DNA from: Micrasema longulum
Lineage: Eukaryota; Arthropoda; Insecta; Trichoptera; Brachycentridae
NCBI GenBank assembly: GCA_022494885.1
Contig: JAGVSM010000186.1
Location: 124,001 to 188,000, forward strand
Length of the DNA: 64,000 nucleotides
Reading direction: 5' to 3'
In this document: piece by piece, positions 35,201 to 43,484 of the stretch
How positions within the stretch are numbered: the first letter of the stretch is position 1
Layout: each line of letters opens with the position of its first letter
Position numbers and translations under genes: made by a program
Notes under the pieces: generated by a model
The model's database searches: none
Told to the model about the DNA's origin: nothing
What the model saw: the letters and a program-made list of their open reading frames with translations, nothing else

Positions 35201-36438
35201 GTTCACAGTTACACAAGCATGTTAAGCAAGCTAAACAAAGAATATAATTCATCATAAAAACGACAGAATAGCCTTCAACACACTTTACCACTCCAAAATA
35301 CGACACAACAATGTAGTTCTACCATCTCGACAGACCAGACCTCAACACAACACACAAAAACAGTCTAATTTGATCTTCATTAATAAACAATAGTGACTCT
35401 GTTTGTTGCGTATAAGTTTTAGGAATGTTGTTGAAAGTTATGAAATTAGTCATCCAACCAGCAATGAAAATTTAAAAGTAAATTCATCAATTCAAATAAT
35501 ACTAGACTAGATCTAGACTCCCATATTCCCTTCTCAAAAATGTTTTCCCTCTTTGTTACAACAAATTTAAATATGAACAACTCCCTAGGGGGAAACCCAG
35601 CCAGTCTGCAAGCATTTGGACATACTCAAACATTGTTAAATTAACTACCTGGTAAAAGAAGAAGTATAAAAAAATGGAAAATGTTTTTAGGCGTTGCCTA
35701 GTAGGTAAATTGATTCAGCCAGAATCTCAACCATACGATAAATGTTTCAGCTCTTTTACTTTACAAAAGTCAACAGATGGAAGAGTTGAGGAAATGTGGA
35801 TGTTCAAACATAGGCAGAATGGTGAATGTTACACAGTGTGTAAAGTGGCAACTTAAACCAGCCAATGACATGTCATAAGCCATGTAAATGCCTAGACTCC
35901 CATATTCTCTTCTCAAAAATGTTTTCCCTCTCTGTTGAAATAAATTTAAATAATGTACATTTACTTTACCATGCCATGGGGATTCGAACGACCGGCCCGC
36001 GATTAAAGTGAACGCTTAGTGGCGTCAGCCACTGTTTCTCAATATTTTTTCCGTATTTTAATTTTATGAGAATGTCATATTTTTTCACAATAAATCAATT
36101 AAAATAACATTTTATTTTTATTTAAATAAAGTTTACATAGTAATGAAAGCACTTTCATAAATGTATTTTTCAATTTGTTGAATCATCTGATAACGTCACA
36201 TAATGTTTCATACGTAGGTCGCCATCAATCCAGTTTATACGCAGAGAGAGTTAGAGTACTGCTTGAAGAAAGTTGGTGTGAGATGTTTAGTGATGCCACG
36301 CCGGTTCAAGAAACAAGAATATTACAATATGATGGTAGCTCTCGTCCCGGAGCTGAAAACCACCAGCCCAGAAGAACTGCACAGCCACAACCTTCCTGAT
36401 TTGAAGTCCTTGGTCATTTTGGACGATGAAAAACTGCC
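29148..36438 (+). CDS. ACSF2: Medium-chain acyl-CoA synthetase ACSF2-like, mitochondrial (exons 1-4, 3' part not found)
   Basis: Four exons (29148-29200, 31693-31897, 34317-34445, 36218-36438) join in phase to about 202 residues of an ANL-superfamily acyl-CoA ligase of the ACSF2 type. Such enzymes activate medium-chain fatty acids to acyl-CoA with ATP in the mitochondrial matrix. Residues 1-30 are Arg/Ser-rich without acids (MASAARILRSLFLTKRR...), as expected of a presequence. SYHHQLGEQPLLYRTIG (about 45-61), GDRLGICGTNSARW (about 102-115) and NPVYTQRELEYCLKKVG (about 133-149) match the ACSF2 N-terminal domain as I know it. Full-length family members have about 600 residues, so the AMP-binding P-loop (SGTTG.PKG) and the C-terminal lid are missing. 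All three introns (2492, 2419 and 1772 bp) contain repeats. Exon 4 ends in a perfect GTAAGT donor, so the gene should continue, yet no later exon was recognised by 64 kb. Either intron 4 is very long or the locus is truncated. Product assignment is strong; completeness is unknown. Confidence 0.85.
30810..30985 (+). mobile_element. SINE-A copy in intron 1
   Basis: tRNA-like head: A-box region gcgtaatggtcagcg, intact B box 'gggttcgattccc', then 'gacatggttgacatgaaata' and the body agtccctgggctggaacc, to 'aagactgatcatc'. One of the best-preserved copies. Confidence 0.8.
31693..31897 (+). CDS. ACSF2: ACSF2-like exon 2
   Basis: Acceptor gttaccag, one base completing the split codon, then 68 codons ending FPQVLEQ at the donor GTTACA, which is a weaker but acceptable donor. 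Homologous to the ACSF2 segment running from the end of the presequence into the start of the N-terminal domain. Confidence 0.85.
31935..33375 (-). mobile_element. LINE family L3, minus, split by another insertion (intron 2)
   Basis: 31940-32040 is the inverted 3' end (ttgtacattggcgggcttat and ccaaatggccag). 33110-33375 is the inverted C-terminal coding part, which in the better copy at 51290 reads HAARLWNHLPSTIKDV. The material between includes an inserted LINE fragment at 32500-32720. Confidence 0.65.
32500..32720 (-). mobile_element. LINE 3' fragment with AAG-type tail
   Basis: In minus orientation it ends aacctggtaaggcaccgcaa followed by (AAG)n; a GC-richer island in AT-rich surroundings. 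The minus frame includes KCFQCSDCQRRGNLVRH, which resembles a zinc-knuckle but may be coincidental. Confidence 0.4.
33605..33885. mobile_element. SINE-A 3' halves in opposite orientation
   Basis: 33608-33730 is plus-oriented (catggtccctgtactggcac, cttaccttcatgtaacaaga). 33822-33880 is the minus-oriented 3' end (gtgtatagggcactgcattg). Two separate fragments. Confidence 0.6.
34105..34240 (-). mobile_element. T1 element fragment
   Basis: Bears the T1 words atgacctgtccagagctagt and cacagtatgtaaagtggtct in partly rearranged order just before ACSF2 exon 3. Confidence 0.4.
34317..34445 (+). CDS. ACSF2: ACSF2-like exon 3
   Basis: Acceptor tacaaggtag, 43 codons in phase 0 from ADRLAAGLVQIGLRPGD to ARAGLVM, donor GTAAAG. 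An alternative acceptor four bases upstream would break the frame. Confidence 0.88.
34600..34930 (+). mobile_element. LINE family R relic in intron 3
   Basis: Reads ILMYGSEVCSWKNKDKSEL with one frame correction, then LNAVEMRFLKQMYGKTIYER and CTNVGIRAF: the LYGSE.W...LNAVEM block of family R. 5' and 3' parts are missing. Confidence 0.7.
34940..35050 (+). mobile_element. SINE-A 3' fragment
   Basis: Contains ctgttcctggaccggcaaca and catgcaacaaaaatgataaa in family order. Confidence 0.5.
35500..35960 (-). mobile_element. T1 element, long form
   Basis: Inverse orientation relative to 13495-13980, with the interior words 'ttaggcgttgcctagtaggt', 'aatggtgaatgttacacagt' and 'aaaccagccaatgacatgtc'. 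The block ctagactcccatattc...ttttccctct occurs twice in the same orientation (35513-35558 and 35892-35937), so two T1 ends are in tandem here. Confidence 0.65.
35965..36045 (-). repeat. tRNA-like sequence (SINE head or tRNA pseudogene)
   Basis: The reverse complement has a canonical B box (ggtcgttcgaatcccc) and an A-box-like tggctgacgccacta 30-40 bp upstream. I could not fold a full cloverleaf with a 7-bp acceptor stem, so it is not called a tRNA gene. Confidence 0.45.
36218..36438 (+). CDS. ACSF2: ACSF2-like exon 4
   Basis: Acceptor catacgtag, 73 codons plus two bases from VAINPVYT to VILDDEKLP, donor GTAAGT. The segment PELKTTSPEELHSHNLPDL aligns with the ACSF2 region preceding the ATP-binding loop. 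Confidence 0.9.
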
Positions 36439-36584
36439 GTAAGTAAAACGTATAAGTTCACGTCAATCACCTCGTTCATTAGTTAAACATCTTTAAAATA
36501 AGAAAATTAAATAATATTTTTCATATATATAACATAAGTTGTGTGTGTTCTTTATCCGAATTTAAAAATGAGCACCAAAAGTAA

Positions 36585-36745
36585 AACATGGTGGCCTCCG
36601 CGGTGTAGTGGCCAAGACGCTTGACTCACACACGGAAGGTTCCGGGTTCGATTCTCGGTGAGAATACAAAAACAAATGTGAAGAGCCTGGGTGTTCTGTG
36701 ATTTAATTAACCACTGTAATTGGGCCTGTTGTAGCGCAAAAAAAA
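36585..36745 (+). mobile_element. SINE-C, a further tRNA-derived SINE
   Basis: Head 'gcggtgtagtggccaagacg' (A box) and 'ccgggttcgattctcggtga' (B box) followed by an unrelated body (agcctgggtgttctgtgatt). Only one copy was seen. Confidence 0.6.
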
Positions 36746-36834
36746 ATTCAAAGGTGATACGTTATTCGAAAGAAAATTTTCTGTTCTACTAGATATTGTG
36801 ATTACTATTATGTTACATACAGTTATTATTATAT

Positions 36835-37150
36835 TTGATTACAAGCCTTCATAATGTTTCTCTTTGCCTTCTTAATATTTTTTTTTTCAAAAAAAATAAA
36901 AAAATTAGTAAAAAATGTATTCTCTTTCATTAATTTACGGCAAATGAGTTAATCGAGTATTTTGCTTGATTATTTTACAAAAAAATAGTCAATAATTTAT
37001 AGCATCTGTACCATCCACTGCGCAAATATCACGAGTAGTTTGGCAACTTTATTTCCTCGATTGAACGCGAATAGAAGAAGGTGTAGAAGAAGGTGTAGAA
37101 AATGCCCACTTTCGTGTACGCGACATACTATTTTGAAGGCTTGTAATCAA
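36835..37150. mobile_element. 316-bp MITE with perfect 17-bp terminal inverted repeats
   Basis: ttgattacaagccttca (36835-36851) is exactly inverted at 37134-37150. The interior is AT-rich and non-coding. The flanks are too AT-rich to define a target duplication. It stops 14 bp before the TTAA element. Confidence 0.75.
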
Positions 37151-37712
37151 TTAAAATAATATGTTTAAGGCGATCCATCCAGCGCGGAGCAAAAAAAGGC
37201 AGTTTTCAAACTAAAATTTAGAGTCTAATAATAAGTATAACAATTTTTTTTTAAAACCACATAAAATATTAAACATTTATCTAGTAAACTGATGAAGTAA
37301 AAATGTTTTTTTAAAATTTTATTTGACTAAAAAATTGCAAGGAAAAGTGCACTTTTCGTTTTTTTCAACATTTTCAACACAAATTATCTATATTTAGATA
37401 ATACATTGTAATATTTTTTATTATAGTTATTGAAAGATCTATTATTTATCTAAGCCGATGATGAGTTAGTTTTTTGAAAAAATGCATATAATTTTCGTAA
37501 AATACAATTCTTTCAGAGTCCATTTTGGGTTAAATTGTTTAAACTAAATGGCTCTTTCTTATGCATATTACTTTTAAAATTGTTTTTTTTTTTACATTTC
37601 TTTATACAACACACATTTTTCTAGTTACATATATTTTTTAATTTTCAAAAAATGCTAAAATATAAATGTAATTAATATTATAAAATCATGTATTTTCATT
37701 GAGAATCAATCA

Positions 37713-37740
37713 TATATAAAACGTACAGTTTGGTATCAGT
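37713..37740 (+). promoter_or_regulatory. TATA box and initiator of the transposon gene
   Basis: TATATAAA (37713-37720) lies 25 bp before the A of an initiator TCAGT (37736-37740), an arrangement close to insect core promoters. It would give a leader of about 95 nt to the ATG at 37833. Confidence 0.5.
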
Positions 37741-38094
37741 TCTCTCGGGCGTTCACCGAGTACGGACGTGTTTTCTGTGTCGGATTTTTCGGGACGTTTC
37801 TTCTGTGATTTTTTAAAGTTTTTGAATTAAAAATGGGTTCCAAAACAATTAAAGCTAAAGGTTTTACAAGAAAACATAAATGTCGTAACAAGACCAAGAG
37901 ATTTGACAAGATAAATGAAGAAAGAAATAGGTAAGAATTTTTTTTATATTTTCGCATGTATAACTACAGTGTGTTTCGGAATCGAGTATTCTTTAGCATA
38001 TTATATATGAGGCGCAGAGCTTCATAGAAACTGAAACGACATTACCAACTGATTTATTTGTTTTCCGAGGCCTTGAATTATCCAATAAATATTT

Positions 38095-38400
38095 ATTTAT
38101 TTAACGTTTTGTACATAATGTTATTTGTACATTGGCGGGCTTATTGCCAAATGGCATTTTTTCCAACCAACCAATAAAATAATAGTTTTATTTTTTTTAT
38201 TCAAGTTACAGAACATATAAAAATAGAAATAAACGTATTTGTTTATAAATTACCTTAGATCAAAACTATTACTCAATGGGAAAAATGAAAAAAAGAGGGA
38301 AGGAGGAGAGATTAAGGAGTAGAAAAGAGATTTTTCTTCAGACGAGATTTAAACAGAGATAATGTAGCAACATCTTTGATGGATACTTGATGTTATGTTG
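38095..38400 (-). mobile_element. LINE family L3 3' end in intron 1 of the transposase gene
   Basis: Inverted copy of 51400-51755: 'ttgtacattggcgggcttat' with 'gccaaatggcattttttcca', then the inverted coding end (gacgagatttaaacagagat, catctttgatgg). Confidence 0.75.
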
Positions 38401-38629
38401 ATTGTTAGTGCATTTAAAAAAATAAAATATATACTTCTACCCACCTAAACAATAAACGTGTTTCAGGAAAAGGGAATTGGCTGCCCAAAGATCTTCTACA
38501 GACAAGCATATTGTTTCCAGTAGTTTAAATGAAGCTGATGATGGAGAAAATTACAATTGCGATACTCTTCATTCAACCGTATGTATTGTCATAAATTTAA
38601 TTACCTAATATAATTAATTATAAACAACT

Positions 38630-38960
38630 AACTAGTAACTAGTCATAACGGCATTTCTATAAAGGGGTAGACAGAGAAGGTAGAACGCCACACCAACCTA
38701 TCCTGGCATCATATATCTTCACGAGAATAATTCATATGTCCACTTTCAGGCACTTGTTGTACTTATAAATTTAGGCATACTCGTATCATATTTATGCTAT
38801 GCTCAATAACTAACTAAATAACTAAACATCACGCCATTTCTCCAAAGGGGTAGGCAGAGAGAATAGAACGCTATACCTCTCTGTCCTGGCACACGTGGCA
38901 TGCTTCTTTCACATTCATGCATCTTCTCATGCGCGCACCCCGATTACTCCGACATGGGAC
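38630..38960 (+). repeat. Two direct copies of a 'gggtaggcagag' repeat
   Basis: Units at about 38630-38770 and 38810-38960 share aactaact, 'catttct..aaaggggtag', gcagagaga and 'tgtcctggca'. I associate the aaaggggtaggcagag core with abundant lepidopteran repeats; this is from memory and unverified. Confidence 0.6.
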
Positions 38961-39911
38961 AAATATTTATTGTACTTGATCATACCAGGTCTTTCTCGAC
39001 CTTCGTCGACTTCTACATCCATCATTTATTCGTTCCGCATGAGCGAACCATCATAAAAGACTTTTTTTTATTTTGTTCTACAAAGCTTATCTCAGCTTTG
39101 CATTCTGGATATAGTGCTGGTTTTAGTTTTTTTAGTAATAATATTACCAAACAATGAAATAAATCATTTAATTTATTTACCTACTGAGTTAATTATCACT
39201 AGCTTATTAAAAATAGAATTTACCGAAACATTTATGCACACTCCATGATAAGCACTGTTGATTCTTGGAACTACATATTTATTTGAGTCAAACTCGGATT
39301 TTTTGGTGATTGAAAATACATATTAAAACCACAGCTAATTGCATTCCTCATTAAGGGTTCTTTTCTTAGAAAACTCAATTATGTTAATAAAATTTTAACA
39401 TAATAATATAATGTTTCCTATTTTATTGTCTTGTGCACTGTTGGATATTGCAAATACCATATATATTTTTATATTTTTTCAACAGGTATCTGAAACAATA
39501 CTTGAAGAAGATGTTGGATATTGTTTGGACGTAAAAAAAAAAGAAGACGACAATACTCATTTTAGTATTAGTGGACGAAGAATAATTGATTTAGGGTTTT
39601 TTTTTGAACAATTACAAGAAATCGTGCTTTACAGTGCTCCATTATAAATTTAAAGTTTAGATCTGAAGTTCGGAAAGGTTTTTATAGCACATTTGTTGTG
39701 AAATGTGCAATAGAATATTTTCGATACATTCAGATCGTAATGAATCAAATAAAATTGAAATAAATCACGCGATAGTTTCTGGAATTATGAGCATAGGTAT
39801 GATATTTGCGATATGGACTGGCTCTGACCGCCCTCTACATATCACATACATCCAAAAAGATGAAGATTTTTGAAAAAATAAAATGTTAAAACCATTGAAA
39901 TTGTTTTATCT

Positions 39912-40038
39912 AAATTGCCTTTTGCCAGAATTAGTCGATCCGAGGTATCGTCGAAACATGCCGATTAGGGATCCTGTGTATATATTAGAGGCAATAGCGA
40001 AAAAATGTGCAGACAATCAGAAACGTCAGAGCAAATGA
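39912..40038 (+). pseudogene. C-terminal tail of the same transposase-domain protein
   Basis: An open segment reads LLPELVDPRYRRNMPIRDPV and runs to a TGA at 40036-40038 after a basic end (KRQSK). As I recall, this PELVDPR...P.RDP.Y motif closes proteins of this family. It lies only about 110 bp after the relic of the N-terminal domain, so the middle of the gene has been deleted. Confidence 0.6.
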
Positions 40039-40339
40039 TTTTTTTAAAAATAATTCATTAACTCAAGACTAGTGTTTGATTTTTAATTTATTATGGATCT
40101 ATCCGGATCTATATGCATAATTATTTTTTTGTTTGTGTAATACACATGTACTGTGAAATGTACCTAGTTCATGTAAAATTATTATTTGGGATAATTATTA
40201 CGTTTCTCTATAAAAATTTTTGCTACCATGTATTTGTTATCTGTAATGATCCAAGAAAAGTGTATTTATCAAAGAGTTCGACCCCATTAGTTAAAATGTC
40301 CAAGTTTAGATTCTTTTGTCCGCCTTTTTTAAATATTTT

Positions 40340-40445
40340 GTCTGCCCCGTAACATAGTGGTAGCGCATTTGGCTACCGTGCATGAGGTCGAGTGTTCATG
40401 TAATAAAATGATCAAGATACACTGCATTTGGTGTACCTTGTTGTA
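40340..40445 (+). mobile_element. SINE-A copy with internal deletion
   Basis: Head gccccgtaacatagtggtag and cgtgcatgaggtcgagtg, then directly the 3' end 'catgtaataaaatgatcaag'; the body between is missing. Confidence 0.6.
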
Positions 40446-41211
40446 CTTTGGGTGCGGAAAGGGTAAAGTAGTAGTATAAAGTAGTTTATAATCTTAACCT
40501 GTGTAATTTTTCTGTTTTTATTTGTCTAGCAAATTTCGGTGTTTTGACTTCAATAAATGTTTTTTTTTAAAGACATAACAAGTATATTATATTTTACTTT
40601 TATTATGTTGTTTGTGAATAAAGTGTAGCTTTAACAAAAAATATGTTAAGTATTAGATAGAATATGTGTGCTTTTATTAATAATTAAATGGTATTTTTTA
40701 CTTTCTTTTTATCAGCAATAATATATTTGTTAATGTAATTGGATATGTATCTGGATAAATAATAAAATATTTATTGATGATAAAATATTGTTTTTTTTTG
40801 TATACTTTTTATGCATTAAATCGTATCCACCACATTGATATATTAAGACTAAGGAATAAATAATATTCCAAAAAAGATGTAAAAAAAATAGTTTATACGA
40901 AAATTAATGATAGGTGAGTACAAATTTATAATCCAAATATAATAAATAAATTGAGCCGTGAGTCCGTACTGTAACGTAACACATATTATTTATCTTGCAA
41001 AAGTAATTATAGTTTTCAATTTGGAATAATATTGGAACTCAAATTCAAATTCATGACCATGCAGGTAAAAAAATCTCATTTTTGCGGGTACTTAGCGGGC
41101 ATACTGTATTTAACTTTACCCAAGCTTGACTCACCCGCGCGCACGGACAAATATATTGCTGTCTCTTTTTAAAACTCACTACCGTCTTAAAACAAAAATG
41201 AAATTGTGTTT
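40446..41211. other. AT-rich 3' portion of the TTAA element
   Basis: No coding sequence. Near the right end (41090-41160) base composition becomes GC-richer (cacccgcgcgcacgg), probably the subterminal region of the transposon. Confidence 0.4.
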
Positions 41212-41524
41212 GGCTGGATGAACCGCCTTAAGTTTGTTTTGTGGTTTGTAATTTAGCGACAAAAAAACAGGGTTAACCATATTTTCGATTTAAAAATTCA
41301 CGTTTTAAGTGGCTGTAGCCAAATCTGCTGTATTTCGGAGTGCCAAATGTAAAATATTTTTATAGAATAAATAAAATAACTTTGTTTTTAACCTTGTATT
41401 TTTTTTACTTAACCTACTAAAAAAGAAAAAAAAAATAGCGGTTCAAAACAAATTTTTTATTTTATTTTTATTATGAGGAATAACCACAAAGTTAGTAACA
41501 TAAATATATGAAAAATAATATTTA

Positions 41525-41830
41525 CGTGATAACAATATTTTGAGTTTGTCCAAATTTTTGTAAACAAGGATCTTATTCAACTTCCCGGAGAGCTGTTAAT
41601 ATCGAAATATCAAAACAGAGAAGGAGAACATTTCAGAGAAGATAACATCAAAATATTAAAGAATTGAAGGAATAAAGATGTTCAAATATAATCAGAATGG
41701 TAAATGTTACATAGTGTTTAAAGTGGCCACTTAAACCTACCAATGACAGGTTATAAGAACTGTAGATGTCTAGACTTCTATATTACCTTTTGTAAAATGT
41801 TCCTAATCTCTGTTGTACTATGCTAAATAT
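41525..41830 (-). mobile_element. T1 element copy
   Basis: Outer block aacaatattttgagtttgtc, then cagagaaggagaacatttca and its inverted partner near 41800-41825 (aaaatgttcctaatctctgt); interior words inverse to the 13.5-kb copy. Confidence 0.7.
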
Positions 41831-42434
41831 ATTAATTTGTTTTAAATGGCAATGTAATTAAGGTTTATATCGAGATATTATGTGAAAATATATTATAATT
41901 GTTGTTATTACTCTTTATTCGATGTTCATTTTTCAGGATTTTACAAATGTCATGTTTAAACAAATTGTAAATAAAAAAAATAAACGGTCACGCATTCTAA
42001 ACAATAAATTGAGAATAAATTGCTACTTTGGAGTGAGTAACGGTTTTATTTGTTTCGGCAATATTTTCTTTTAAAATAAAGAATCACAATGGCACAAAAA
42101 ATATATCTTGACTTCTGTTATGATCCACAAATAGCTGACAAGAATTTAAAACGTTGATATATTATTTCTCTAAAATATGCGCTAAAACTGCAGTATAAAA
42201 ATATTTGGCATTGTGCCAAGCAAAAGATGTAAGAATATTTAGAATTCCGTTAGAAATATTTTGAAGTTTATTGCTTTAGCGTATTTTCAAAATTTAAGGT
42301 GCAACAGAATACAGGAAATAATATACTTCTATCCAAGCAAATAATATATTTCAACAATATTGTTTTGAATTTTTAATTTTGTAGACAAACACTGGATTAA
42401 ACCCGCAAGAAAGATTAAAATTTACATATTTATT

Positions 42435-42725
42435 TTATTATAAGCAGTTGATTACACATTTTTTTAAACATAAGTCCCAACTCAATGCGATTAAAATTCT
42501 TAGAGTGAGATGAGATGAGTCATTAGTTGAAACAGATATACGAGTATCACAAATATTGTATTGGGTCAGAAACATAATAATAATTAAACATATTACAACA
42601 TAGATAGAGAACATTAGACATAATGGAATATGGAAGAGTAGGCATACACAAGGCAGACGACCTGTCATTGACTGGTTCAACTGGCCACTTTACACACTGT
42701 GTAACATTCACGATTCTGCCTATGA
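42435..42725 (+). mobile_element. Repeat D joined to a T1 element
   Basis: 42435-42580 matches repeat D at 14265; 42588-42725 is the left half of T1 (catattacaacatagatag, 'gacctgtcattgactggttc', 'ctgtgtaacattcacgattc') without its right inverted end. Confidence 0.65.
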
Positions 42726-42774
42726 CAGTTCATGATTTACGCTACAATACAAAATCTACGTAAACAAAAAAAAT

Positions 42775-42935
42775 TGATGGATGCATAGAAATAAGAATAG
42801 TCCAGAAACCGCATACGCACATCAAACAGACGCGACGAAACTACTCATAAATGAGAAGGTTTACGTTTTGTCCTATTGGTTTCTTTGTAGACGTCGCTCA
42901 GTACGCGACTCCTGATTTAAATTCAACAATGTTAA
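42775..42935 (-). repeat. Dispersed repeat E, copy 2
   Basis: Reverse complement of 22640-22800; both carry the gaaaccgcatacgcacatca block and its surroundings. Confidence 0.65.
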
Positions 42936-43144
42936 AAAAAAAAAATTTTAAGATAATTGTCGCCGTCTGCCCGGAAGACTACCAAAGAGATAGAAAGATA
43001 GCTGAAACTAAGCGTCCTAAAAATTACCTCTAGCCAATAACAGATCAACCGATCGAAACAAATAAGAAGAAGAAGATTACTTTGTTAACTCCCCACGTAA
43101 AAATCCCGACAGAAAAATTGAGTAGAGATAGGTCTACTTCGTAT

Positions 43145-43335
43145 TGAAATGGTAGGCACGTTTGAGGTCCTGGATAAGATTTTTTGACAAGGTCGACATG
43201 AAACACTTGTTAATAAAGTAGTTTTACTCATAAATATTCCACTCTTTCTAAACTGGTACCAAAAGCGTAAGACTGATTACTCCTTCCTAAAATAAAAAAA
43301 AATTGTAACGGGTTTGTCGCCATTTGGTGTACGAA
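43145..43335 (+). mobile_element. SINE-A relic
   Basis: Head remnant (gaggtcctggataagatt), tcgacatgaaacacttgtta, and the body aactggtaccaaaagcgtaa followed by gactgattactcc; the B box is destroyed. Confidence 0.55.
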
Positions 43336-43484
43336 GAGATAAAGTGAGGACAAATCTCAAAAATATGCGCCGAATTCTTATTAAATTTCCTTTGTACGCA
43401 TCATATAAAAAGTATGTAATTTAATTTATTATAAAATAAAATACTAGTAATAGTTAAAGAATATATACCATCTCTCATAAAATA

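Larger units (their letters stand above)
37833..39647 (+). pseudogene. Mutator-like transposase-domain protein, N-terminal part, frameshifted
   Basis: Exons 37833-37930, 38467-38578 and 39486-39647 splice in phase (donors GTAAGA and GTATGT, acceptors tttcag and caacag) to 123 residues. The first exon is basic (MGSKTIKAKGFTRKHKCRNK), a possible DNA-binding or nuclear-localisation start; the third ends ISGRRIIDLGFFFEQLQEIV, which matches the opening of the Mutator-like transposase domain found in many insect proteins. The stop at 39645-39647 results from a frame change: in another frame CSIINLKFRSEVRKGFY and, after one more shift, INHAIVSGIMSIG carry on the domain to about 39800. The catalytic core is then missing. 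Clean splice sites suggest that a short product could still be made; the complete transposase cannot. Confidence 0.65.
37165..41231 (+). mobile_element. TTAA-flanked DNA transposon with degenerate Mutator-like transposase-domain gene
   Basis: TTAA at 37165-37168 and at 41228-41231 bracket inverted ends ggcgatccatccagc (37169-37183) and, read inverted, ggcggttcatccagc (41213-41227), which match at 13 of 15 positions. The 4-kb interior encodes a gene on the plus strand with its own TATA box. Later insertions are a LINE L3 3' end (38095-38400), a repeat pair (38630-38960) and a SINE (40340-40440). The TTAA pair could be a target duplication or part of the termini; TTAA targets are known for piggyBac and some other superfamilies, whereas the encoded domain is of the Mutator-like type, so superfamily placement is open. 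Confidence 0.65.

Noticed and set aside
36175..36399. Plus-strand frame overlapping ACSF2 exon 4 in another phase
   Set aside because: The exon 4 frame matches a known family and has correct splice sites; this one is a shadow.
37165..41231. Calling the TTAA element a piggyBac
   Set aside because: TTAA ends alone suggested it, but the encoded motifs are not piggyBac transposase.
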